A DNA stretch of 18,452 bases. It comes from Acanthaster planci (Eukaryota > Echinodermata > Asteroidea > Valvatida > Acanthasteridae). The DNA is taken from contig NW_019091842.1 in assembly GCF_001949145.1 (NCBI RefSeq), positions 12,827-31,278 of the forward strand, written 5' to 3'. Of this stretch, positions 1 through 8,896 are shown piece after piece. Positions within the stretch are counted from its first letter, which is position 1; each line of letters opens with the position of its first letter. Both the position numbers and the translations under genes were made by a program. The notes below the pieces were generated by a model, which had not been told where the DNA came from, ran no database searches, and worked only from the letters and a program-made list of their open reading frames with translations.

Positions 1-209
1 AGTGGCTTACGTTACGAATAGACAATAAAGTTGGAGGGAACCATTATGGGTGTAGTAAATCAAGAGAAAAACAGAGATTTACGTGGAGTGATGAGAGAAA
101 GAAGATTCAACTTGGTCATGAGAGAAAATTAATCTTAGACTGAAATTTCCACCGTTTACATACCCATGCATAGTAGTCTCATTGCCATGCTGTCGAAAGA
201 GGGCGCCGA

Positions 210-240
210 CATGTCTGTGATGGTCGAGCTCACAGACATG
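210..240. repeat. Perfect 11-bp inverted repeat (hairpin)
   Basis: CATGTCTGTGA at 210-220 is followed by a 9-base spacer and its exact reverse complement at 230-240. The arms do not extend further. No function is evident. Confidence 0.7.
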
Positions 241-713
241 ACACGCATATGAACAACTGAAGTCAGTTCTGAGTACCGTAATTTTTGCAACACCCGAGAC
301 TAAACATAAAACTGTGGGCGACAGTTCACTATGTGCGTACACACGTTTGTGGAGCGATAAAGATCAGAATTTTCGGATAATAACACACAGGGGATGACTG
401 AAAACACTGTAAAGTTTTCGTTGCACAATTTTGATTTGATGGAGGTTTGCAAAAGAGGTTTTCAGTAAATAAGGCCTCTGAGTACACTTCTATATAAACG
501 ACTATATCTGTGAAGACCTTAGACCTCAATAATAGCCAGGATTACTTGCCATTTTCATATCGCAGTATTTTCAGAGATCATTAGCATATGTTTTAAAGAC
601 AGGGACATTTTAACAAGCAACCGAGTATTATTAAAACGATAAAAGTATAAGGAAAACGAACGCCGACAGTTTGTTTGATTAATTTGTTATGATGCTTGAC
701 TGTGAAGGATGGA

Positions 714-719
714 TTTATT
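714..719 (-). promoter_or_regulatory. Possible polyadenylation signal of the P450 gene
   Basis: AATAAA lies on the minus strand about 330 bases beyond the P450 stop codon. The hexamer is common in AT-rich DNA, so this is only a candidate 3' end for the transcript. Confidence 0.25.
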
Positions 720-886
720 TCATTTCGGGTACACAAGGTGAAAACTCATTTCCAATAGTTTTACGCATGATATGTCACACCTCAACTCAGCTGGGTATCA
801 TACAGACATATTACATGCACAGGAATATAATCACGTATTTACACAGGCACGGATGAAGAGCAAATTGTTGCCTGCAGTACCAATTT

Positions 887-1367
887 AAGTTGTGCTGATA
901 GAAGTTAATATTCTTCCTAAAAATTGCTCTTTTCATATCATAACATGCGTACAATAGGAAGATACAGAATCAGTGCATGGTCCTCGAGAGAATGGGGCTA
1001 ATGGTCCGAGGTCGAGAAATTTGGGAAGCTTGCGGTGCGTGCTTTGCTCAGTCGCGTTCTACAGCACAGATCTCAAACGGTAACGGCGAGAACGTGAGGC
1101 TAATCTTCCCTTCCAAAGCCAGCGGCGGTGCATCGGCAGGTTTCATGAAGGTGAACCGGTGCATGAAATAGCTGAAGAAGATAAAGAGTTCCATCTTGGC
1201 CAGGTGCTCACCCAGACAGATACGGCGACCTACAGGAATCGGGTCAGAGAACGAGACAACATTACCCTGAAGCTACAAACCCCAAACAGCCAATTTCCCT
1301 TCAAATGAATTACCGGCATTTTGGGATAATCCAAGATCGACGAGAACTGTTTCCAGAAGGACTATTC
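887..1367 (-). repeat. P450 duplication unit, copy A (3' flank, last exon, proximal intron 2)
   Basis: This stretch aligns base for base with 8395-8896, apart from an insertion of about 25 bp in the other copy near 8529-8553. It covers the 3' flank, the terminal P450 exon and about 138 bases of intron 2. The intron part is almost identical (three differences seen in about 138 bases). Similarity stops abruptly after ACTATTC at 1361-1367. Confidence 0.9.
1048..1229 (-). CDS. P450 exon 3: heme-binding loop and C terminus
   Basis: This 182-nt terminal exon starts after the acceptor CCTGTAG and ends at a TGA at 1048-1050. It completes the heme signature (RRICLGEHLAKMEL, thiolate cysteine in RRIC). 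It continues through FIFFSYFMHRFTF and a C-terminal PLPFEICAVERD tail. The intron position just before the RRxC loop matches the last intron of vertebrate CYP2 genes. A second copy at 8577-8758 differs at about a dozen bases. Confidence 0.9.
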
Positions 1368-4300
1368 TTGGTTTTGAACGATAACGCTATCGTTCAACCA
1401 ATTATTGACGCTATACGATGATGACTATATACAGCAATATTTTTCGATAAAAAAGCTAAGCCAGCTAAGAAACAAGCAGAAAAAGTAAAACGATTTCAAG
1501 TAATATATGAAAATTGTTTCTACCAAAAATAAGCAACTACACCTCATAGAAAATATCGACACATTTATTTCTCGATACAAGGATCACTCACCGACGCCAA
1601 AAGGTATAAACTCTTCTGGTTTGAACGCCTTGCCCTCGTCGTTCAGAAATCGTTCTGGCTTGAACATCTCCGGTTCGGGCCAGATTTTCGGGTCTCGGAA
1701 AATCCTCCACATGTTGGAAACCAGAATGGTGCCTTTTGGAATCAGGAAGCCCTGCAGCTGAGTATCGGAGGCGGCGACGTGTGGCAAGCCCAAGGGGACG
1801 ATACTGGCCATCCTTTGGACCTCCCAGATCACGGTTCGGGTGAGGTTCAGACCCGGTTTATCGGCCAGTCTGGGTAGCCGATTGCGACCAACCACGGCAT
1901 CAATCTCAGCCTGGACACGCTGTTGAATCTCCGGGTAGATGGCCATGTAGAGAAAGCACCACTCCAGCGTAGTGACCGTGGTCTCAGAGCCTGCTGCAAA
2001 GAGATCTGATACAGTATAAAGCATGTTTGTTTCGTTCAAACGGCTGTAAATCGAACGTTCTTCAGTTGCTGTGCGACTGAGTTCACCGCTAGCGCCTGCC
2101 AAAGTACCTGCGTTTATTTTGATTTCCATGAGGTAAGCATCGATGAAATCTTTGAGATTGTGAGGGTCCAGTGTATCACGATGGGAGTTGATGATGTTTG
2201 TTAAGAATGATAGAAGCTGACTGAAATCAGAGAAAAGCTGTTTAAGATTAGACTTGAAAACAGGTAAAAGCGTGAGAGCTGGGAATACCAGAACAAATCC
2301 ACCTGGGCCTGTTGAAGTGATGATACTGCTCAGCAAAACTAACAGTTGTTTGAAATGACGATCGTTGTACTCGTAGCGAATTCCAAGGGCAACGGAGGAG
2401 ATAACATTGGCCACGGCGCTGCTGAGCAGAGGTTTAGGGTTGAAGGCCTTGCCGTTGATTACAGACATCTCCTTCAGCAGTTCCTCGCCTTCAGTCCCGA
2501 TCTGCTCTTCGAAGCTCGATTTACCGATGCCGAGACCTCGAAGGACAGTAAGGCTGAAGCGACGCATCTGGATCCATGGCTCTCCAGAAGATTGCGATAC
2601 TCCTGTAAAGTTTAAGTAAAAGTAAAATCTGCTTCATTATGAAAAATCTCTCTAGAACATTAAGGAGAATATTGTTATTGAATGTCCACACTGTTTTCGT
2701 GCAGCTGTCGGTTTCTGTGTACTTTGTTTGTAGGCCTATTTGCTTTTTTGGCTTAATACCAGAGTTGTAATGATTCCAGTCGATGCGTGACAACTGTGCG
2801 TAATACTAGTTATTGTCACTTGATCTTCTAATACTTTTGAGTTCGACGTTGCGGTCACTTCTACGTCTTGCCGTCCGCCAGGCGATTCTCAAACATAATG
2901 GCCGAGTTCGGGCGGCCTGTTCCCGTATGTTCACGAACAGCTCGATTTGTTGTTCGTGGGTCGGCCGCTCGAATGCATGGAACAAACCACCGGTTATCGC
3001 TGGTAGTTAGTGACAAGCAACATGCAACATGGCGGCGTCCATGTAGGGTACGTTATTCGAGAGTTAATGTTTGGATGGGCTGAGTTCTTTTCTATATAAA
3101 CAGGAACATTTATTTCTTTGCTACGGAAAAAATTAATGTTAATTTTGCAAAACTTCCCGTTGTCTATGTTTTTGGAAGTCATCTCTCTACTTTTTGCAGC
3201 TGTTCAAAAGTCAAAATCTCACGAGTTTTTCCGTGTGTTCCTGTAAAACACCGACGAGGAGGTGGTGTGTGATCCTGTTCCGAGAACAGTGTTCTTGAGT
3301 CGTGTTCCCGCCGTTCGAATGCGAGAAAAAGAAACCCGTGTCAAGAACAGGCCGCCCAAACTCGACCATTAATATTAGTAGGGGCCTATTAGCCTCGAGC
3401 TGGACAAAGAGAGGGCGCAATTTTCTTAGCAACCGTGGTCAGAACTGAACTTCTCTGCTTCACAAACGACTATGAAATGTAAGCGTAACGGTTGCATCGT
3501 TACGAACAACATGAACATGCCCGACTCTTTTCAACCGAAGAGAGGGTGCTTCTGCTGGAGGCGCTTTAAACACTTGATTTCAACTGCACTACACACGCGC
3601 TCTAACGGCTATGTTTTTCAATTCTTTGAGAACTACACAAACTATCAAAACCACTAATACGAAGAAGAAATGTCTTGTCCAACATATCTCATGCATGTTC
3701 ATGCCCTTCACTTGGTTTGAGCGCAGGGGGTACTGAATCCCACTACAGCCAGAAGTCAGTAAAATGGCTCTTGACTCGGACAGGTGGACCCCAAAAGTAA
3801 TCGATCAACATCAAGCTCTAGTTTTTCACGTGGCATCAAAATTATTTGAAGTTAAACCCGGCAAAATTGTGAAAATTAGACAGAAAGTTAGATTTAAAAA
3901 AAACAATAATTTTTTTATATTTATCTTTTGACGTAAATTTGTCGTTTTCCACTTCTTTGATAATTTTTGGGAAATCCTTCTTACCAGAAACTATTAAATA
4001 TCACCACAATTTATTCACACACAAGGTCTTCAATGGAAATGGCAGGACAAATCCCTCACCGATTTGCGCAGTCTGGTAGAATAGCAGCTTTCAGGCTAAC
4101 GACCACGTGTCACTGTTGCGCATGCACAAATACTCAAACTAAATGCACGCACAGTCTATGGGGACCGAACATATTACGTGGTCTCTTTCATTGATGTGTC
4201 TTTGCATATCGGACACACACAGAATAATGGCCAGTGCCATTTAAAAATAGAAATTTATAAATAGCTCAGACATTCTCCCTATATTCAACAACGTGCAACT

Positions 4301-5796
4301 TGACCGTGTATGTTAACCTTTTGATAATGCCCGCTGAGAAGTGATAGTGCCCGCTGCGGAAATCACGCGCTGGATCGATTGTGATTGGCCAAGAGTCAGT
4401 GTGCATGCGGCTCGCCACATGCGCGCCAATTGGACAGTTTGCACAAGAAATATTCCATAAAATTGACGGAGTATTCGGTAAAATGGAAGTAAGATTCTCG
4501 AACAAAAATCGCTGAAAATCTAACTCTCTGACTATTGGTATTTATGAATTGCAATAAATACGTGCATGGCAGATCACTTTAAGATCTTGCTCAGGAGAAC
4601 AAGCGCTGATAATGCCCTCGCCTGGGGCGCGGGCATTCGGCCTAGTCGCATCCATTCTCCTGAGCCGGTTTTAACATGCGTTTAAGACCGGTCAACCACA
4701 TTCCCTCATTCCCTTATTAAAAAGACCCGCCTCGTTCATTTCTATTGTAATTCAGACGCCCTGTTTGTATGTTTCATTTTTCGTTTTGGCCAAATAAACC
4801 ATAAACGTACAAACAAGACAATATTCGGCTCCCGGAGTTTGACCAAGCCGTGTCTTAAGTTTTTCGCATGAAAAACATATCTAGGTGCAAACAATGATTA
4901 GGAATGTATGAAGATTAATGCATGCATCGTGTTTTATGGCTCACAGAAAATTGCAAAAGACTTCACATTTTTACGTCTTAATTTTATTATGATAAATGTG
5001 AAGAACTTTTCCATGTATTAGAATTATTTTGCTACCTTGCTGATCCTCGGCAAGTTGTATTTAATCCTTCCCCGACTCCTTCACCTTCGACTCGTGGCGT
5101 ATCCAGAGGGGGCAGGGGGGAAACGGATTTTTATAATTTTATTTTAATTTCGTTTATCAAATTTTTATTTTAATATTTAAGTATCCAACGTTTGCACCAA
5201 AACCTAAAGAAAACAATACCATGAAACAAAAGCTAGGACTTTGTTACCGTGATTGAGGCTTTGGATATATTTTTCTCCCCCAACATCATGTTAAATCAGC
5301 CAAAAGCCGCATTAATTCGCTTTTGAATTTGCCTTCCTGACACCAAAAGCTGGATACACTACTGCCTTCGACTGTGTCGTTCATAAGGTAATCCAACTTA
5401 CAGTTTCTGCAGCATATTGCACCGAAAGATTGTTTAAAAATAAACTTTACCAGAGTGTCCATGAGATGGTCTGTCATTTAACTGTGGGTGCCAGAAAGCC
5501 GCCTTTGTCGACTCGAAATCGTCCAGGATGACCACGCTTTGGTTGAACATAGAAACACGGAAGACTGGGCCGTAGCGTTCCGCGTACCTCCCCAGAACAT
5601 GATGGGGCTGTAAACCTTTCCTCAGCCCCCAGGCGATGGCTGGTAGAGACCCCAGGAGTGGGAATTCCCAGGGGCCGGGTGGGAGGTTCCTCGGCCGACG
5701 TAGAAACCATCGAAGAACTAGAAGCAGAATTGTAAACGCTAGAAGTGTGCGCATTGCACTAAAAAGGAGCCACAGCCAGGTCAAATTCAATTCCAT
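1048..5796 (-). CDS. Cytochrome P450, CYP2 type (three-exon gene)
   Basis: The gene is read as join(5451-5796, 1592-2602, 1048-1229) on the minus strand. Every junction is phase 1 with GT/AG borders, giving about 512 residues against roughly 490-500 for most CYP2 proteins. CYP2-clan enzymes are membrane-anchored monooxygenases of the endoplasmic reticulum that use a reductase and O2 to hydroxylate lipids or xenobiotics; the substrate here cannot be told. Visible landmarks are an N-terminal membrane anchor, a proline hinge (LPPGP), the C-helix WxxxR (W125-R129), the I-helix AAGSETT (318-324), the K-helix ExxR (376-379), PERF (431-434) and the heme signature FGVGRRICLG with cysteine 457. There is no stop or frameshift. 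Two oddities are a B-C region about 8-12 residues short and a segment before the I-helix about 17 residues long. The family call is very sure; the subfamily is open. Confidence 0.9.
1230..1591 (-). other. P450 intron 2 containing a relic exon end
   Basis: The 362-bp intron has GTGAGT and TGTAG borders. On the minus strand its part at 1307-1367 reads in a P450-like way (ETVLVDLGLSQNA) and ends at a donor-like CCG|GTAATT in phase 1. The same reading occurs in the truncated copy, where it follows directly in frame from KRYSYDDRDFM. That position corresponds to where CYP2 genes commonly have an intron after the F-helix lead-in. I infer a leftover piece of an older, more split gene; the alternative is chance reading of intron sequence. 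Confidence 0.5.
1374..1397. repeat. Perfect 10-bp inverted repeat in intron 2
   Basis: TTGAACGATA, a spacer ACGC, then TATCGTTCAA. It lies seven bases beyond the point where similarity to the truncated P450 copy ends, so it may have helped rearrangement. Confidence 0.75.
1592..2602 (-). CDS. P450 exon 2: large central exon (C- to L-helix)
   Basis: The 1011-nt exon is bordered by an acceptor ending TTACAG at 2603 onward and the donor GTGAGT at 1586-1591. It encodes 336 codons without an interruption. It holds GEPWIQMRRF (C-helix), LLSSAVANVI, the I-helix AAGSETTVTTLEW, WEVQRM with ExxR, SIVPLGLPHVA, the LQGFLIPKGT strand, FKPERF, and ends in FIPFGV just before the heme loop. In vertebrate CYP2 genes this span is normally split over about seven exons, so its continuity is notable. 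The first 85 or so codons are duplicated in the truncated copy at 8895-9151. Confidence 0.9.
2898..3369. mobile_element. MITE-like element with terminal inverted repeats and TA target duplication
   Basis: The outer 25 bases at 2898-2922 and the reverse complement of 3345-3369 match at 23 positions (both begin ATGG and contain GGGCGGCCTGTTC). A TA dinucleotide flanks each end (2896-2897 and 3370-3371), as expected for a Tc1/mariner-type target site. The 472-bp interior has no transposase frame, so it would be non-autonomous. Internal GTTC/GAAC-rich palindromic words such as CTGTTCCGAGAACAG are also present. Confidence 0.65.
4322..4700. repeat. Repeat-like block with TGCCCGC words
   Basis: GATAATGCCCGC occurs near 4322-4334, and related forms occur near 4346-4355 and 4608-4637, the last as part of a hairpin. 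The block is richer in GC than its surroundings. It may be a decayed non-autonomous transposon with AATGCCCGC-type ends, but no target duplication was found. Confidence 0.3.
4590..4664. repeat. Nested double hairpin
   Basis: Outer arms CTCAGGAGAA (4590-4599) and TTCTCCTGAG (4655-4664) are perfect complements. Inside, AATGCCC...GGGCATT (4611-4637) forms a second stem that continues as CGCC/GGCG after one mismatch. The two nested stems would give a long cruciform or RNA stem. Confidence 0.7.
5094..5126. mobile_element. Possible transposon terminus remnant
   Basis: GTGGCGTATCCAGAGGGGG, followed by a G-run, resembles ends of DNA transposons common in invertebrate genomes (AGTGGCGTAGCCAG-type termini). 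No matching inverted end was found nearby, so this would be a solitary remnant. Confidence 0.3.
5451..5796 (-). CDS. P450 exon 1: membrane anchor and proline hinge
   Basis: This exon encodes 115 codons plus one base. The start is the ATG at 5794-5796, with A at -3 and G at +4; the frame stays open further upstream but with no better ATG. Residues about 5-30 are hydrophobic (WLWLLFSAM, then LLAFTILLLVL) and would form the signal-anchor helix. Basic residues follow, then the hinge LPPGPWEFPLLGSL. YGPVFRV and the VVILDD strand match the A-helix and beta-1 region of CYP2 enzymes. The donor reads CTG|GTAAAG; reading through it reaches a stop a few codons later, which supports the exon end. Confidence 0.88.
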
Positions 5797-6490
5797 TTTT
5801 TCACATACAAAGTTTATAAGGATACAATCTGACAAGAAGAACGTTAATTTGACAACAGAAATTATTCCTCGAAAGAGAGATCAAAATGTAGAACCCGACT
5901 GGATCCTGGGCTGCTACATCTATAGACTATTGGCAATGTATGTACAGTACATAACCTGATGATCATCACCTGAGGGCTTTTATTAAAGTGGTTTGATGTG
6001 AAGTTCGAGCAGTAACAGAACTTTGACCAAAGAGTATTTGACAGTGTCAACATGGCCTATTGTATGATTGATGGGAAGTTGAAGCTTGTTTTCGAAAATA
6101 TTTTTTTCACCATTACCTGTTGCAGTTTGGAACATTTTCCCCTCGTAATTCAAGGACCACTGTCATTTGCAGTGTATCAGCGAAGTAAATGACGTTATGA
6201 TTTTTTTGTGCGCGCAGCTAGGCTTCCAACGATTCAACACCAAGGTTAAAATCTTTGGCGGAAAATCAAACACACCTACAAGGTGTCCACATAAAAAGTA
6301 TACCGAGATAAAAATTACGGTGATAGCAAAATTACTTTATATATGGGAAAGAGAAATAGATCCCTAGAAAGGGCAGAATGCCCTTTTTGTAATGGTATAC
6401 AGCTTGTGATGTTATTGACACAGATGAGTGAACAAACTAGACCGATGTTAAGGGTACTGAAATCGGCACAGTGACAAGTTTGCATATGTG

Positions 6491-6585
6491 ATTAACAAGG
6501 CTAGACTATGCAAGTGTGCAAGAATTACTCCAAGAAAGATATCCTGATCGTGTTCCTGCAGCCAATTACCATTAAGATACAATGT
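6491..6585. repeat. 95-bp direct repeat, copy 1
   Basis: It begins ATTAACAAGGCTAGAC and ends ATTAAGATACAATGT. It matches 7161-7255 with only about four substitutions in 95 bases. Flanking sequence differs on both sides. Confidence 0.9.
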
Positions 6586-7007
6586 TTTGATTCACGTTGC
6601 GCTTCATCGTCTCCTCCTTGGAGATCTCCGCTTCTTTGAAAGGTTTCATCTTTGGGCTGAAATGAAAGCCCCGGATTTTCGGCGCCTTTCCGCTAGACCC
6701 TACCCAGGGTCACAAGTGTTCAAAAAAGAGATAATTCCTTTGGCTGTCCTGTTGTCAGTCTATGTGTTTGTAATGTGAACATCAATTTTGGAGTGCCAGG
6801 CATGTCGAGCACGAAGCTCGGGGTAAGTTTGTTCGATTTTCTTATTTTACTTCTTGCAACTTTCTCTTTTAATTACCGGCAACAACGCCCCCCATCACCT
6901 CCTCGACCGTTGCCGAGGCTACGCCCCTTCGTTCGACCTCTCACCTGCTAATTAGACACACACCTTTGACCTTTTTTTCGCTCACCCACTAACCTTTCCA
7001 AACCTGG

Positions 7008-7110
7008 AAGTCGTGACCCCTTACCTACTAGTAATCCGGAAGTCGTAATCTCTTACCTACTTACTCGTCACCGGAAGTCAAGGTCAAACTGGGCTATACT
7101 AGACCGGAAG
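7008..7110. repeat. GGAAGTC-rich degenerate repeat
   Basis: GGAAGTC occurs four times (near 7008, 7038, 7073 and 7107), with TTACCTACT between several copies. It lies between the two 95-bp repeats. The period is irregular, about 30-35 bases. Confidence 0.55.
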
Positions 7111-7160
7111 TCGGTCAAGGGTCAGGGGCCAACTGGTATATACTAACTACCTTTACTACT

Positions 7161-7255
7161 ATTAACAAGGCTAGACCATGCAAGTGTGCAAGAATTATTC
7201 CAAGAAAGATATCCTGATCGTGTTCCCGCAGCCAATTACCATTAAGATACTATGT
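7161..7255. repeat. 95-bp direct repeat, copy 2
   Basis: Near-identical to 6491-6585 in the same orientation, 670 bases downstream. The unit has neither TG...CA ends nor terminal inverted repeats, so it is not an obvious LTR or DNA transposon end. It may be a short interspersed or satellite-type unit, or a local duplication. Confidence 0.9.
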
Positions 7256-7904
7256 AATGACTCGCCTGACTGCATTGTGAACACATCTGGTCTATATTAG
7301 AAACATTTCTTACGAGTTTCTGAGAATTGCATAGGATTTGTGTGTTGGCATTTCAACTGAAACTTGGTCCCACGCCCTCTTTGCCTCATTGTCCAAACAG
7401 AATGGTTGTTCAGCCATCCATGACTGTGTATGAATAAAAAAAACACATCATTAGAAAGAGAGGATCTTTGGCCTTAAAGTGCTTATAGGTATTTCGGTAT
7501 GAAAAAAACTTAACACAATCAGTTTTGTTACGTTTTGTATATGTTTTATAGGCCCTATATCATTTCTCTCTCAAAATGTATTAATGTGTTTTTGTTGATC
7601 TTGCAACGTGGACTCAAGAGCGATTGCCTACGGAAGTCGGCTCTTTTATGTTTGACACTTCCCTTGATGGCTTCAATATGGAACCGTTAGGGCTGTAAGG
7701 TTAGTGCCTAGCGCACAATCCTGCCATTAGTCACTTTAGCCTTCTGTGGAAATGGTGATAGTTGGTGATCTGTTTCAAGAGTGACACGTTTGCTTTAAAG
7801 GTATAGCTGAAATTTAGGATAGCCCATACGATGACGAAACACTCTTTTTCCATCAATAAGTTTGAATCCAACACACGAGAGCGGTTAATGACCACTTTTT
7901 GAAA

Positions 7905-8010
7905 GTGTTGAATCCAACATTTCAATTTTAAACCCAGCATTTTAAGTATCAAGTATTAAACCCAACAGTTAAGATTTAATCCAACAATCTAAGTGTTCAT
8001 TCAACTTTTC
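7905..8010. repeat. Degenerate 20-bp tandem repeat
   Basis: Units at 7951-7970, 7971-7990 and 7991-8005 follow AAG(T/A)(A/T/G)TT..A..CCAACA and keep an exact 20-base step. Looser related units (AACCCAGCATTTT, GTTGAATCCAACAT) precede them. A partial reverse complement of 7917-7947 lies at 8057-8085. Confidence 0.55.
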
Positions 8011-8394
8011 CCTCGATATAGTTGTCGCATCATTTCAAATATTGAATTACCGGTAACATTTGAAATGCTGAATTTAAAATTTAAAGACTTAAGACTTTAA
8101 AGACGTTAAGAACGGTGTTTTGACGTCGCTAAAAGGTAGAATGCTTGAGAATTACCGCAGGATTTTAGGATTCATAATGTTGAATTAAATATAACTTTCG
8201 AATTGCATAACGATTAATGTCTGGATCACACATGCACAGACCAAATGCTCGTCATGAGTGAGAATTCACGATCTTTGGAATAAAAAGACTGACACTTTAA
8301 AACTGAAAACATAAACAAGAATAATCCGTCACGAGGAGCAGGTGAAATTGATTATGCCGCTAGAGATTATCAAATAAGTAAAAAGTACCTATGG

Positions 8395-8896
8395 AAGTTG
8401 TGCTGATAGGAGTTAATATTCTTCCTAAAAATTTCTCTGTTCATATCATAACATGTGTACAATATGAAGCTATAGAATCATTGCATGGTCTTCGAGAGTA
8501 TGGGACTAATGGTCCGAGGTCGAGATATTGAGGGTTTTTCTATCATAAATTCGGGAAGCGTACGGTCTCGCTTTGCTTAGCCGCGCTCTACGGCACAGAT
8601 CTCAAACGGCAACGGCGAGAACGTGACGCTGTTCTTCCCTTCCAAAGCCAGCGGCGGTGCATCGGCAGGTTTTATGAAGGTGAACTGGTGCATGAAATAG
8701 CTGAAGAAGATAAAGAGTTCCATCTTGGCCAGGTGCTCACCCAGACAGATACGTCGACCTACAGGAATCGGGTCAGAGAATGAGACAACATTACCCTGAA
8801 GCTACAAACCCCAAACAGCCAATTTCCCTTCAAATGAATTACCGGCATTTTGGGATAATCCAAGATCGACGAGAACTGTTTTCAGACGGACTATTC
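8395..8896 (-). repeat. P450 duplication unit, copy B
   Basis: Direct-orientation counterpart of 887-1367, including the 3' flank, terminal P450 exon and adjoining intron sequence. An extra segment of about 25 bp lies near 8529-8553. At its upper end the similarity passes directly into the P450 coding block at 8895-9151, whereas in copy A about 980 bases intervene. Confidence 0.9.

Larger units (their letters stand above)
1..886. other. Non-coding flank 3' of the P450 gene
   Basis: No reading frame here has recognisable protein features; the longest are short and low in family-like motifs. The only structure seen is the hairpin at 210-240. Detectable duplication with the second P450 copy begins at about 887, which marks the edge of the duplicated unit. 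Confidence 0.6.
2603..5450 (-). other. P450 intron 1
   Basis: This 2848-bp intron separates the anchor exon from the catalytic body. It contains the MITE-like element at 2898-3369, an AT-rich run near 3890-3930, a nested hairpin at 4590-4664 and a transposon-end-like G-rich motif at 5094-5126. A small phase 1/1 exon of about 24-36 bases could hide here, because the encoded B-C region is short; I could not place one by eye. Confidence 0.7.
5797..8394. other. Intergenic region between the P450 copies
   Basis: No convincing gene is seen. It contains the presumed promoter side of the intact P450 (from 5797 upward), a 95-bp direct repeat pair, a GGAAGTC-rich block near 7008-7110 and a 20-bp degenerate tandem repeat near 7905-8010. 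No strong TATA box was found at a sensible distance from the P450 ATG. Confidence 0.5.

Noticed and set aside
79-529. Minus-strand open frames at the left end
   Set aside because: Short, no family-like motif and no splice or Kozak support; normal length for chance frames.
2346-2619. Plus-strand frames overlapping the P450 central exon
   Set aside because: They mirror the coding strand of a clear P450 exon and have no features of their own.
5811-5819. TATAAA-like word just upstream of the P450 ATG on the minus strand
   Set aside because: It is under 30 bases from the ATG, which leaves no room for a normal transcription start and leader.
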